From assembly GCA_964475125.1 (NCBI GenBank), contig CAYYWP010000067.1, positions 1 to 21,135 on the forward strand: a stretch of 21,135 nt of DNA, read 5' to 3'. The stretch is from CAYYWP01 sp964475125 (GTDB taxonomy: Bacteria > Desulfobacterota > Binatia > HRBIN30 > CADEER01). Of this stretch, positions 15,129-21,135 are shown piece after piece (the first letter of the stretch is position 1; every line of letters begins with the position of its first letter). The notes beneath the pieces are model-generated. The model was not told the origin of the DNA, ran no database searches, and saw nothing but the letters and a program-made list of their open reading frames with translations. A program made the position numbers and the translations under genes.

Positions 15129-15424
15129 CGGCGCCGCCAATCAGCCGCGGGTCCCACACCCGCTTCGCGAGGTCGGCGGCCGCCGATTGTCGCCGCCTCG
15201 CCCGGCCCATCGCCCGCGCTGCCCACGAGCGCGCGCGACCTCGGAGCCGTGTCCGCTCGAGCCGGTATGAGCCATGGGCGCTGCATACTCCGCGCCTCGC
15301 GCCGCGTCCAGTCCGATGTTCGCACGCTTGTGAGCGCGGCGCCATCTCCGTAAGGTGCGCCGGCGGCACGCCGTCGACACCGCATCCTCTCACCGCACGC
15401 CGGCGCGCCCACAGGGATCCGCGC

Positions 15425-16549
15425 GTGTACTCCGCCTTCGTTCGTCCGTTGCTCTTTCGCCTTCCCGCCGAGGCGGCGCACGACCTGGCGTTTCACGCCT
15501 TGTCCCCGCTGCAGTGGCTCCTGCAGCGACGGCGGTGCGCGCCGGCCCCCGATCCCCTCCTGGGGCAGCACCTCTGGGGGCTCCACTTCGCCCATCCGCT
15601 CGGGCTCGCCGCCGGCTTCGACAAGAACGGCCGTTTGCCGCACGTCTGGCCGGCACTGGGTTTCGCCTTCGCCGAGCTCGGCACGGTCACCGCACTGCCG
15701 CAGGCGGGGAATCCGCCGCCGCGGCTCTTTCGCCTGACTGCGGAAGGCGGGCTAATCAACCGCCTCGGCTTCAACAACGCCGGCGCCGACGCCGTCGCCG
15801 CGGCCTTGTCGGTTCGATTCAGGCGCGGGCGACCGGGGGTGCCGATCGGCATCAACCTGGGAAAGTCCAAGCTCGCACCGCTCGAGCGCGCGGCCGATGA
15901 CTACTGCGCCAGCCTGCGCCAGCTCTACGGCCTGGCCGACTACGTGGTCATCAACGTCAGCTCACCCAACACCCCCGGCCTGCGCGATCTGCAAGGCGAA
16001 GCCCAGCTCGCCCCGCTGCTCGCGGCCGTGCAGGCCGAGAATCGGCGTCTCGCGCTCGCCCAGCGCAGCGCGCCGCGGCCGCTGTTGGTCAAGCTCGCAC
16101 CCGATCTCGCCGACGACGCCATCGCCGCCATCGCGGCCGCTGCCGAGCGCCAGGGGGTAGCGGGTTTCGTCGCCACCAACACCACCATCGATCGCAGCGC
16201 CCTGTCTCGGCGCGATCCGCGCGCCGCCGAGGCCGGGGGACTGAGCGGACCGCCACTGCGCGCCCGGGCCACGGCGGTGGTGCGGGCGCTGCACGGCGCC
16301 TGTGGGGGGCGCGTGCCGATCATCGGCGTCGGCGGCATCGCCTCGGCAGCCGACGCGTATGAGAAGATCCGCGCCGGCGCCTCGCTCGTACAGGCGTACA
16401 CCGGCTTCGTCTACGGCGGACCGGGATTCGCCCGGCGGCTGGTCGCCGACCTGCGCGGGCTGCTGCAACGCGACGGCTTCGCGCACATCGGCGCCGCCGT
16501 CGGCGCCGACGCCGCGGGCGCGGTTGATCGGCCGCCGCCTGCGTCTTAG
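15425..16549 (+). CDS. pyrD: Dihydroorotate dehydrogenase (quinone), class 2 PyrD
   Basis: PyrD oxidises dihydroorotate to orotate in pyrimidine synthesis and passes electrons through FMN to membrane quinone. The 374-residue protein starts with the class 2 amphipathic quinone-tunnel helices (MYSAFVRPLLFRLPAEAAHD). It then shows the barrel motifs AELGTVTALPQAGNPPPRLFRL (83-104), INRLGFNN (111-118), INLGKSK (143-149), INVSSPNTPGLRDLQ (176-190, catalytic base S180), VKLAPDLADD, ATNTTIDR, GGLSGPPL and IIGVGGI. The tail beyond about 350, with an Ala/Gly/Pro-rich end, is slightly longer than usual. Translation starts at a GTG with AGGGA a few bases upstream. The F420-type oxidoreductase gene follows after 36 bases on the same strand. 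Confidence 0.95.
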   Translation: MYSAFVRPLLFRLPAEAAHDLAFHALSPLQWLLQRRRCAPAPDPLLGQHLWGLHFAHPLGLAAGFDKNGRLPHVWPALGFAFAELGTVTALPQAGNPPPRLFRLTAEGGLINRLGFNNAGADAVAAALSVRFRRGRPGVPIGINLGKSKLAPLERAADDYCASLRQLYGLADYVVINVSSPNTPGLRDLQGEAQLAPLLAAVQAENRRLALAQRSAPRPLLVKLAPDLADDAIAAIAAAAERQGVAGFVATNTTIDRSALSRRDPRAAEAGGLSGPPLRARATAVVRALHGACGGRVPIIGVGGIASAADAYEKIRAGASLVQAYTGFVYGGPGFARRLVADLRGLLQRDGFAHIGAAVGADAAGAVDRPPPAS

Positions 16550-16585
16550 GGTGCGCGCCACACGCTGACCGTCGGGGGGTTGACC

Positions 16586-17434
16586 ATGCAGTTCGGTGTC
16601 TTGATGTTCTCGACCGCCTACGCCATCCGTCCGGATGACTTGGCGCGCGAGGTGGAGGGGCGTGGCTTCGAGTCGCTGTGGTTGCCGGAGCACACCCACA
16701 TCCCCGCCAGCCGCCGCTCACCGTGGCCGGGCGGCGCCGAGCTGCCGAAGGAATACTGGCACACCTACGACCTGTTCGTCGCCCTCAGCCTGGCGGCCGC
16801 GGCCACGACGCGGCTGAAGATCGGCTCGGGGATCTGTCTGGTGGTCGAGCACGACCCGATCAGCTTGGCCAAGACCGTCGCCAGTCTCGATGTCCTGTCG
16901 GGCGGTCGCTTGCTCTTCGGCATCGGCGCCGGGTGGAACGCCGAGGAGATGGCCAATCACGGCACGGACTTCGGACGCCGCTGGCGCGTGCTGCGCGAAC
17001 GCATCGAGGCGATGAAGGTGATCTGGCGGGACGACGACGCCGAATACCACGGCGCCACCCTCAGCTTCGACCCCATATGGTCCTGGCCCAAGCCGCTGCA
17101 GGCGCCGCATCCGCCCATCTACCTCGGCGGTCACGGCCCCAAGGCGATCGAGCGCGTGGTGCGCTACTGCGACGGCTGGATGCCCTTGCCGACGCGCTCG
17201 CCGAAGTTGCTCGAGGAGATCGCGCTCCTGCGCCGGCGCGCCGAAGCCGCGGGCCGCGACCCGCGATCGATCGCGATCTCGCTCTACGGCGTCGGGCTCG
17301 ACACCGCGGCGCTGCGCACCTACGCCGCAGCCGGCGTCGATCGGGCGATCTTCACTCTCCCGTCGGCCGCGCGCGACGTCGTGCTGGCGCGCCTCGACCG
17401 CTGCGCGCAGGCCGCGGCGGAGGCTCAGGGCTGA
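16586..17434 (+). CDS. Luciferase-like (LLM class) F420-dependent oxidoreductase, Rv2161c type
   Basis: The 282-residue flavin/F420-type TIM-barrel protein matches the pattern of the TIGR03619 (Rv2161c) group: MQFGVLMFST at the N-terminus, then SLWLPEHTHIP (30-40), RRSPWPGG (43-50), LKIGSGICLVVEHDPI (77-92), LSGGRLLFGIGAGWN (104-118), a YHG...DPIWSWPKP region (154-170), YLGGHGP (179-185) and CDGWMP (195-200). These proteins are hydride-transfer enzymes using reduced F420 or FMN; the substrate is not predictable. The frame also has a TTG at 16580, but the ATG at 16586 is chosen because GGGGGG (16574-16579) is six bases before it. No F420 synthesis gene is in the window, so the cofactor is inferred from family membership. 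Confidence 0.9.
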   Translation: MQFGVLMFSTAYAIRPDDLAREVEGRGFESLWLPEHTHIPASRRSPWPGGAELPKEYWHTYDLFVALSLAAAATTRLKIGSGICLVVEHDPISLAKTVASLDVLSGGRLLFGIGAGWNAEEMANHGTDFGRRWRVLRERIEAMKVIWRDDDAEYHGATLSFDPIWSWPKPLQAPHPPIYLGGHGPKAIERVVRYCDGWMPLPTRSPKLLEEIALLRRRAEAAGRDPRSIAISLYGVGLDTAALRTYAAAGVDRAIFTLPSAARDVVLARLDRCAQAAAEAQG

Positions 17435-17436
17435 CG

Positions 17437-17451
17437 GACGGACGATCCGTC
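17437..17451. terminator. Small hairpin between convergent stops, possible terminator
   Basis: GACGGA (17437-17442) pairs with TCCGTC (17446-17451) over a three-base loop, in the 21-base gap between the oxidoreductase and RRM gene ends. No T-tract follows on either strand, so intrinsic termination is uncertain. Confidence 0.3.
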
Positions 17452-17455
17452 GCCG

Positions 17456-17737
17456 CTAGTGCCCGCCGCTGGAACGCGGGCCGCCACCCTCGCGCGCCCG
17501 CGCCTCATTGATCTTGAGCGGCCGACCCTTGAAATCCTTGCCGTCCAATTGCTCGATGGCCTGTGCCGCCTCGCTGTCGGTGCTCATCTCGACGAAGGCG
17601 AAGCCGCGCGACTTCCCGGTCAGGCGGTCCTTGATGATCGCCACCGAATCTGGGTTTCCCGCTTGCGCGAAATACTCCCGCAGTTCGTCTTCCGTGGCGC
17701 TGAACGACAGGTTCCCGACGTACAACTTCCGGCCCAT
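17456..17737 (-). CDS. RRM-domain RNA-binding protein (bacterial Rbp type)
   Basis: The 93-residue protein is almost entirely one RNA recognition motif. RNP2 is KLYVGNL (residues 4-10) and RNP1 is SRGFAFVEM (43-51), with the aromatic residues expected to stack on RNA bases (Y6, F46, F48). A short Gly/Ser tail (GGGPRSSGGH) follows, as in cyanobacterial and proteobacterial Rbp proteins, which often respond to cold or act as RNA chaperones. The frame is open for 71 further codons upstream, but the ATG at 17737 is preceded by GGGAGG (17748-17743) five bases away and gives the standard domain start. The gene converges on the oxidoreductase gene and is divergent from plsC. Confidence 0.93.
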   Translation of the reverse strand: MGRKLYVGNLSFSATEDELREYFAQAGNPDSVAIIKDRLTGKSRGFAFVEMSTDSEAAQAIEQLDGKDFKGRPLKINEARAREGGGPRSSGGH

Positions 17738-17764
17738 TGCGGCCTCCCGAAGCTTCCGCCTGCG

Positions 17765-17794
17765 CCCATAGCACCGCGCCAGTGCATTTGGCAA
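17765..17794 (-). promoter_or_regulatory. Predicted promoter for the RRM gene
   Basis: TTGCCA (17794-17789) and TATGGG (17770-17765) are 18 bases apart on the minus strand, giving a leader of about 20 bases. The -35 overlaps that of the predicted divergent plsC promoter. Confidence 0.35.
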
Positions 17795-17817
17795 ACTACT
17801 GTGATCCATCGTATGCG
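17788..17817 (+). promoter_or_regulatory. Predicted promoter for the plsC-type gene
   Basis: TTGGCA (17788-17793) and TATGCG (17812-17817) are 18 bases apart. The -35 lies within TTTGGCAAA (17787-17795), a partly palindromic core shared with the opposite promoter, so a single bound regulator could affect both. Confidence 0.3.
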
Positions 17818-17891
17818 CTAATTTCACTCGCGCCGCGCACGCGGCGGGCCGCACGTGGCACCGCACGCCGCCCGTGGGGTAGAAGGACGCC

Positions 17892-18689
17892 ATGCTCGAC
17901 CAGTCAGCCGACGGCAATCGGGAAGCTACCGCCGGGATGTCGCTCGCCACCTTCGCGACCCACCATCCGCTGCGCTATCTCTGGGGCCTCGCCGCCGGCC
18001 TCTGGATCATCGTCTCCACCCTCGTCCTCGGCATCATCGCCATCGCCATGATGCTGATCACGCGACGCAGCTGGCCGGTCGACGTGATCGGCCGCTGGTG
18101 GGGGCGCTGGATCGTGCGCGTCTGCGGCATCGACCTAACCGTCGAAGGGCTGGAGCGCCTGGCGCCGGGACGCAGCTACGTGTTGATCAGCAACCACCTG
18201 AGCAATTTCGACATCTGGTGCACGCTGGCGATGATGCCGTTTCCGATCCGCTTCGTGGCCAAGAAGGAGCTGTTGCGCATCCCCGTGCTCGGCCAAGCGC
18301 TGGGGATGAGCGACCACATCGTCATCGACCGCCAGAATCCCGACGCCGCCATCCGCCGCATCAACGACGCCGCGACGCGCGCCCCGCAGGGCATCGGCAT
18401 TCTGTTTTACGGCGAGGGCACCCGCAGCCGCGACGGCCAGGTGCACGCCTTCAAGAAGGGCGGCGTCAGCCTGGCGCTGCAAGCGCAGTTGCCGGTGGTG
18501 CCGATGAGCATCAGCGGCACACGCAAGTTTCTGCCCCGCGGCTGTGCGGTGATTCGGCCCGGAGGGCGCGTGCGCATCGTGTTCGCCGAGCCGATCGACA
18601 CGGCCGGCATGCCGTTCTCCGCCCGCGAAGAGCTCAACCAGCGCGTGCGCGATGCCGTGGTACGCAACTTCATCGCCGATCTGGCCTGA
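17892..18689 (+). CDS. plsC: 1-acyl-sn-glycerol-3-phosphate acyltransferase, PlsC type
   Basis: The 265-residue membrane-associated enzyme would acylate lysophosphatidic acid to phosphatidic acid, the precursor of membrane phospholipids. The N-terminal part has a membrane segment at about 33-56. The acyltransferase motifs are in order: NHLSNFD (101-107, catalytic H102 and D107 in H-x4-D), FVAKKELLRIP (121-131), FYGEGTRSRDG (172-182, substrate-binding EGTR), and LPVVPMSISGT. Length and layout fit PlsC, although related lysophospholipid acyltransferases share the motifs. The start has GAAGGA close before the ATG; an internal Met at residue 16 is an alternative. A short terminator-like hairpin begins at the stop codon, suggesting a one-gene transcript. 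Confidence 0.9.
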   Translation: MLDQSADGNREATAGMSLATFATHHPLRYLWGLAAGLWIIVSTLVLGIIAIAMMLITRRSWPVDVIGRWWGRWIVRVCGIDLTVEGLERLAPGRSYVLISNHLSNFDIWCTLAMMPFPIRFVAKKELLRIPVLGQALGMSDHIVIDRQNPDAAIRRINDAATRAPQGIGILFYGEGTRSRDGQVHAFKKGGVSLALQAQLPVVPMSISGTRKFLPRGCAVIRPGGRVRIVFAEPIDTAGMPFSAREELNQRVRDAVVRNFIADLA

Positions 18690-18709
18690 GCCGCAGCGGC
18701 TTTCTTTTT
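18689..18709 (+). terminator. Probable Rho-independent terminator after plsC
   Basis: AGCCGC and GCGGCT (18689-18701) form a short GC hairpin, followed by TTTCTTTTT. The hairpin begins at the last base of the plsC stop codon. It separates plsC from the ccm cluster. Confidence 0.55.
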
Positions 18710-18737
18710 CACCGTCCCCCGACTAGCACGTGCGCCC

Positions 18738-19454
18738 ATGTCCGCGGCGCTCGAGGTGGAGCACGTCAGTAAGTCGTTCGGACGCACGCTGGCCCTCGAC
18801 GACGTGAGCGGCCAGATCGCCGCCGGCGAGGCGGTGTTGCTGCTCGGCCCCAACGGCGCCGGCAAGACGACACTGCTGCGCCTGTGCGCCACCTTGCTGC
18901 GGCCCAGCCGGGGTCGGATCCGCATCGCCGGGCTCGACGTCGCGGCGCACGGCGCTGCGGCGCGCCGCCATCTGGCGGTGCTCGGGCACCAGAGCTTCCT
19001 CTACCCCGATCTCAGCGTGCTCGAGAACCTCGCCTTCTACGCGCGGCTGTACGGCCTGCCCGCGCCGGCGGCGCGCATCGCCACACTGGTCGAGCGCCTC
19101 GGCCTGGGCGGCTGGACACACCGCCCGGTGCGGGCGCTGTCGCGCGGCTTCGTGCAGCGCTGCGCGCTGGCGCGGGCGCTGCTGCACGATCCCGACGTGC
19201 TGTTGCTCGACGAACCGTTCACCGGCCTCGACGCCGAGGCGCGCGAGCGCTTGTGTGCCGTGCTGCGCGAGACGCACCAGCGCGGCGCGGCGCTGCTGAT
19301 GAGCACCCACGATCTCGCGCTCGGCGCCACCCTCTGCCACCGCGCCATCATCCTCGCCGCCGGCCGGGTCGCCTGGCAGGGGTGCGTCACCGCCGACGAG
19401 GCCCCGGGGCTCGAGCGCCGCCTGCGCGATCTCGGCCGACGCGAGAGGCCCTGA
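18738..19454 (+). CDS. ccmA: Heme exporter ATP-binding protein CcmA
   Basis: The 238-residue ABC ATPase belongs to the System I cytochrome c maturation transporter. With CcmB and CcmC it drives release of holo-CcmE for heme delivery in the periplasm. Walker A is GPNGAGKT (37-44), the Q-loop glutamine is Q85, Walker B is VLLLDEP (154-160) with catalytic E159, the D-loop is GLD (163-165), and the switch histidine is H191. The signature motif is LSRGF (134-138) instead of LSGGQ, a degeneracy also seen in other CcmA-like proteins. On its own it could be a generic ABC ATPase; the following ccmB, ccmC and ccmD decide the call. ccmB starts nine bases after its stop. Confidence 0.92.
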   Translation: MSAALEVEHVSKSFGRTLALDDVSGQIAAGEAVLLLGPNGAGKTTLLRLCATLLRPSRGRIRIAGLDVAAHGAAARRHLAVLGHQSFLYPDLSVLENLAFYARLYGLPAPAARIATLVERLGLGGWTHRPVRALSRGFVQRCALARALLHDPDVLLLDEPFTGLDAEARERLCAVLRETHQRGAALLMSTHDLALGATLCHRAIILAAGRVAWQGCVTADEAPGLERRLRDLGRRERP

Positions 19455-19463
19455 GCGGTTGCC

Positions 19464-20123
19464 ATGTTGGCCATCCTGTGGAAGGACCTGCGCATCGAGC
19501 TGCGCACCAAGGAGACGCTGGCGGCGCTGCTGCTGCTCGGCCTGCTCACCCTCCTGGTGTTGAGCTTTGCCTTCGATCCGACCAGCCCGCTGCGCGAGGC
19601 CGCCGCGCCGGGCGTCTTGTGGGTCGCCATGATCTTCGCCGGCACCCTCGGCATGAACCGCGCCCTGGTGCGTGAGAGCGAACACGACTGCTTGCAGGGC
19701 TTGCTGCTCGCGCCACTCGACCGCGGCACCATCTACCTGGCCAAGGTGGCGGCCAATCTGCTGTTCATGGCGGCCGTCCAGATCATCCTCTTGCCGCTGT
19801 TCGTCTTCTTCTTCAACCTGCCGCTGTGGACCACTGCGCTCCGCCTGGCGCCGGTGCTGTTGCTGGGGCTGCTCGGCTTCGCCGCCATCGGCACCCTGTT
19901 CGCCGCCGTCTCGCTGCGCACGCGGGCGCGCGAGGTGATGCTGCCGCTGCTCATGCTGCCGCTCGCCGCCCCGCTGCTCATCGCCGGCATGCAGGCGAGT
20001 GCCCAGCTGCTGCGCGGCGATGCTTTGACCGCCGTCGGCCATTGGATCAACCTGGTCGGCGCCTTCGACGCCGTCTTCCTGGTTGTCGGCTGGCTGACCT
20101 TTGAGTATGTGGTTGAGGAATGA
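19464..20123 (+). CDS. ccmB: Heme exporter membrane protein CcmB
   Basis: The 219-residue protein has six hydrophobic segments, starting after an amphipathic N-terminus (LAILWKDLRIELRTKETL), which is the usual opening of CcmB. FAGTLGMNRALVRESEHDCLQGLLLAP, running from about residue 54 to 80, matches the conserved cytoplasmic loop region. It is the transmembrane partner of CcmA. Its stop overlaps the ccmC start (ATGA at 20120-20123), so translation is likely coupled. Confidence 0.92.
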   Translation: MLAILWKDLRIELRTKETLAALLLLGLLTLLVLSFAFDPTSPLREAAAPGVLWVAMIFAGTLGMNRALVRESEHDCLQGLLLAPLDRGTIYLAKVAANLLFMAAVQIILLPLFVFFFNLPLWTTALRLAPVLLLGLLGFAAIGTLFAAVSLRTRAREVMLPLLMLPLAAPLLIAGMQASAQLLRGDALTAVGHWINLVGAFDAVFLVVGWLTFEYVVEE

Positions 20124-20869
20124 CTGGCCGGACGGGCATCGCACCCATGCCTGACACGGCGCGCCCCCGTCCGGACTGGACCGATCGGCTGCTGCCGCCG
20201 GCGGTGATCGCGGCCATGCTCGGCGCGCTCTTCCTGGTGTTCGTGCGAGTGCCGACCGACGCCTTCCAAGGGCCGGTGCAACGCATCTTCTACGTCCACA
20301 TGGCCATGTGGCTCTCGACCTTCACCGCCTTTGCTCTCGTCGGTGTGGCGAGCCTGCTGTACCTCTGGCGCCGCGCCGCGCGCTGGGACCGCTTGGGCCG
20401 GGCCGCGGCCGAGCTCGGCTTGCTCTTCTGCACGCTCGGCCTCCTCACCGGCGCCATCTGGGCCAAGCCGATCTGGGGCACGTGGTGGACCTGGGATCCG
20501 CGCCTGACGCTGACGCTCATTCTCTGGATGATCTACGCCGCCTACCTGCTGCTCCGCACCCTGGCCAACGACGCGCAACAGGGCGCGACCCTGTCCGCCA
20601 TCCTCGGCGTATCCGGGGTCGTGGATCTCTACCTGATCAATCGCGCCGTCTATTGGTGGCGCGGCATTCACCCGGCGGTGATCGTCGACCGCGAGGGCGG
20701 AACGGGGCTGTCCGATCCGCTCATGCGCCTCACCCTCGTCGTCTGCATGTTGGCCTTCTTTCTGCTCTTCCTCTGGCTGCTGCGGCTGCGCTTGCGGGCC
20801 GCGCGGCTGCACGACTCAGTGGAGGAGCTGCGCGCCCAGCTCGTGGCGGCGGGCACTTACGGGATCTGA
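20120..20869 (+). CDS. ccmC: Heme handling protein CcmC
   Basis: CcmC binds heme at the outer face of the inner membrane and transfers it covalently to CcmE. The 249-residue protein has six transmembrane segments and the tryptophan-rich WWD domain WGTWWTWDPRLT (119-130). It has the flanking heme-ligand histidines H60 (RIFYVHMAMW) and H184 (RGIHPAVI). An internal Met at residue 10 is an alternative start; the first ATG is preferred because it overlaps the ccmB stop. The N-terminal tail before the first membrane segment is about 25 residues. Its stop overlaps the ccmD start (TGATG). Confidence 0.95.
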   Translation: MTGRTGIAPMPDTARPRPDWTDRLLPPAVIAAMLGALFLVFVRVPTDAFQGPVQRIFYVHMAMWLSTFTAFALVGVASLLYLWRRAARWDRLGRAAAELGLLFCTLGLLTGAIWAKPIWGTWWTWDPRLTLTLILWMIYAAYLLLRTLANDAQQGATLSAILGVSGVVDLYLINRAVYWWRGIHPAVIVDREGGTGLSDPLMRLTLVVCMLAFFLLFLWLLRLRLRAARLHDSVEELRAQLVAAGTYGI

Positions 20870-21027
20870 TGGACGGCGGCGCACATCTCACCTACTTGAT
20901 CGCCGCCTATGCCGTGGTCTGGCTCGGCGTCTTGATCTACGTCACCAGCCTGGCGCGTCACAGCCGCGACTTGGAGCGTGAGATTGAAGAGCTCAAGCGC
21001 CTGCTCGAGGAGCGCGATCACGGCTAG
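20869..21027 (+). CDS. ccmD: Small membrane protein CcmD
   Basis: A 52-residue protein with one transmembrane helix (about 8-27) and a charged C-terminal helix (RHSRDLEREIEELKRLLEE) that should form a short coiled coil in the cytoplasm. Size, topology and the position directly after ccmC identify CcmD, which links CcmC, CcmE and the CcmAB transporter. The ATG at 20869 overlaps the ccmC stop by one base. No other gene follows within the window, so ccmE, ccmF, ccmG and ccmH must lie elsewhere. Confidence 0.85.
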   Translation: MDGGAHLTYLIAAYAVVWLGVLIYVTSLARHSRDLEREIEELKRLLEERDHG

Positions 21028-21052
21028 CCACCGTGGACGCAATCAGCCCGGT

Positions 21053-21073
21053 CGTTGGCGAGTTGAGCCAACG
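21053..21073 (+). terminator. Hairpin downstream of ccmD, weak terminator candidate
   Basis: CGTTGGC (21053-21059) pairs perfectly with GCCAACG (21067-21073) over a seven-base loop. No T-tract follows, so it may be a stabiliser or Rho-dependent site rather than an intrinsic terminator. Confidence 0.3.
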
Positions 21074-21090
21074 AGTGTGGGCGACGAGCC

Positions 21091-21135
21091 GTAGCCGCGG
21101 GACCTGTGCCCGCCGGCAGCGCAGCGCGCTGCCCG
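21091..21135. repeat. Three-way-junction palindrome copy B, truncated by the window end
   Basis: GTAGC (21091-21095) is followed by GCGGG-ACCTGTG-CCCGC (21097-21113) and GGCAGCGC-AGC-GCGCTGCC (21115-21133). The closing GCTAC arm would lie beyond the window. Layout and the CTGT loop match copy A read on the opposite strand. Confidence 0.6.

Larger units (their letters stand above)
14815..15424. other. 610-base intergenic region rich in hairpins
   Basis: No convincing protein gene of normal size lies here. The half next to the CDP-alcohol gene holds a three-way-junction palindrome (14851-14910), a hairpin TGCCTGGG/CCCAGGCA (14918-14936), a nine-base-pair hairpin GCGCGTCGC/GCGACGCGC (14953-14973) and a short CGGTC/GACCG hairpin near 15000-15013. 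A 16S-tail-like stretch and possible micro-ORF follow at 15067-15128. From about 15130 to 15424, the region before pyrD, I see GC-rich sequence without a clear promoter or RNA gene. Confidence 0.6.

Noticed and set aside
15067..15393. 108-codon minus-strand ORF containing the micro-ORF
   Set aside because: Most of it is Arg/Ala/Gly-rich sequence typical of shadows; only the last 14 codons have a translation signal.
17738..17950. N-terminal extension of the RRM protein
   Set aside because: The strong Shine-Dalgarno at 17748-17743 and the standard domain start support the ATG at 17737.

Overview
The window is about 70% GC and densely coded. The genes point to a diderm (Gram-negative) bacterium: an Omp85 protein with a TamB-type protein, a prolipoprotein diacylglyceryl transferase, a class 2 (quinone-linked) dihydroorotate dehydrogenase, and a System I cytochrome c maturation cluster. 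An F420-type luciferase-like oxidoreductase and many intergenic palindromes would fit a deltaproteobacterium-like lineage such as Binatota/Desulfobacterota. That placement is an inference from gene content, not from a marker phylogeny.

Left part (1-4937). A secreted protein of unknown role runs off the left edge and is divergent from an exported M20 metallopeptidase. A REP-like palindrome cluster follows. Next, on the minus strand, come mobA (molybdenum cofactor guanylyltransferase) and a transglutaminase-fold protein. A small DUF3553-like plus-strand gene ends one base from a minus-strand two-gene unit. That unit encodes an ImmA/IrrE-like zinc metallopeptidase followed by a protein of unknown function with a Gly-rich repeat tail. 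Both minus-strand groups have a recognisable sigma70-type promoter, TTGACT-17-TATGNT.

Middle part (4938-14814). lgt and a membrane-anchored TlpA-like thioredoxin overlap by ATGA. They converge on a minus-strand pair, tamB then an Omp85/TamA-like barrel with about seven POTRA repeats. The space between them holds a large nested inverted repeat. Divergent from tamB is a flippase-like membrane protein, which overlaps tail-to-tail with a CDP-alcohol phosphatidyltransferase. The cell-envelope theme is strong: lipoprotein modification, outer-membrane translocation, phospholipid synthesis and lipid transport.

Right part (14815-21135). A 610-base gap carries a three-way-junction palindrome, further hairpins, and a short stretch that closely resembles the 3' end of 16S rRNA. 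Read on the minus strand, the same stretch is an extended Shine-Dalgarno followed by a 14-codon ORF. Then come pyrD, an F420-type luciferase-like oxidoreductase, a convergent RRM RNA-binding protein, and a divergent plsC-type acyltransferase ending in a probable terminator. The last genes are ccmA-ccmB-ccmC-ccmD, tightly packed or overlapping. A second, truncated three-way-junction palindrome closes the window. No rRNA gene, tRNA gene, CRISPR array or transposase was found.
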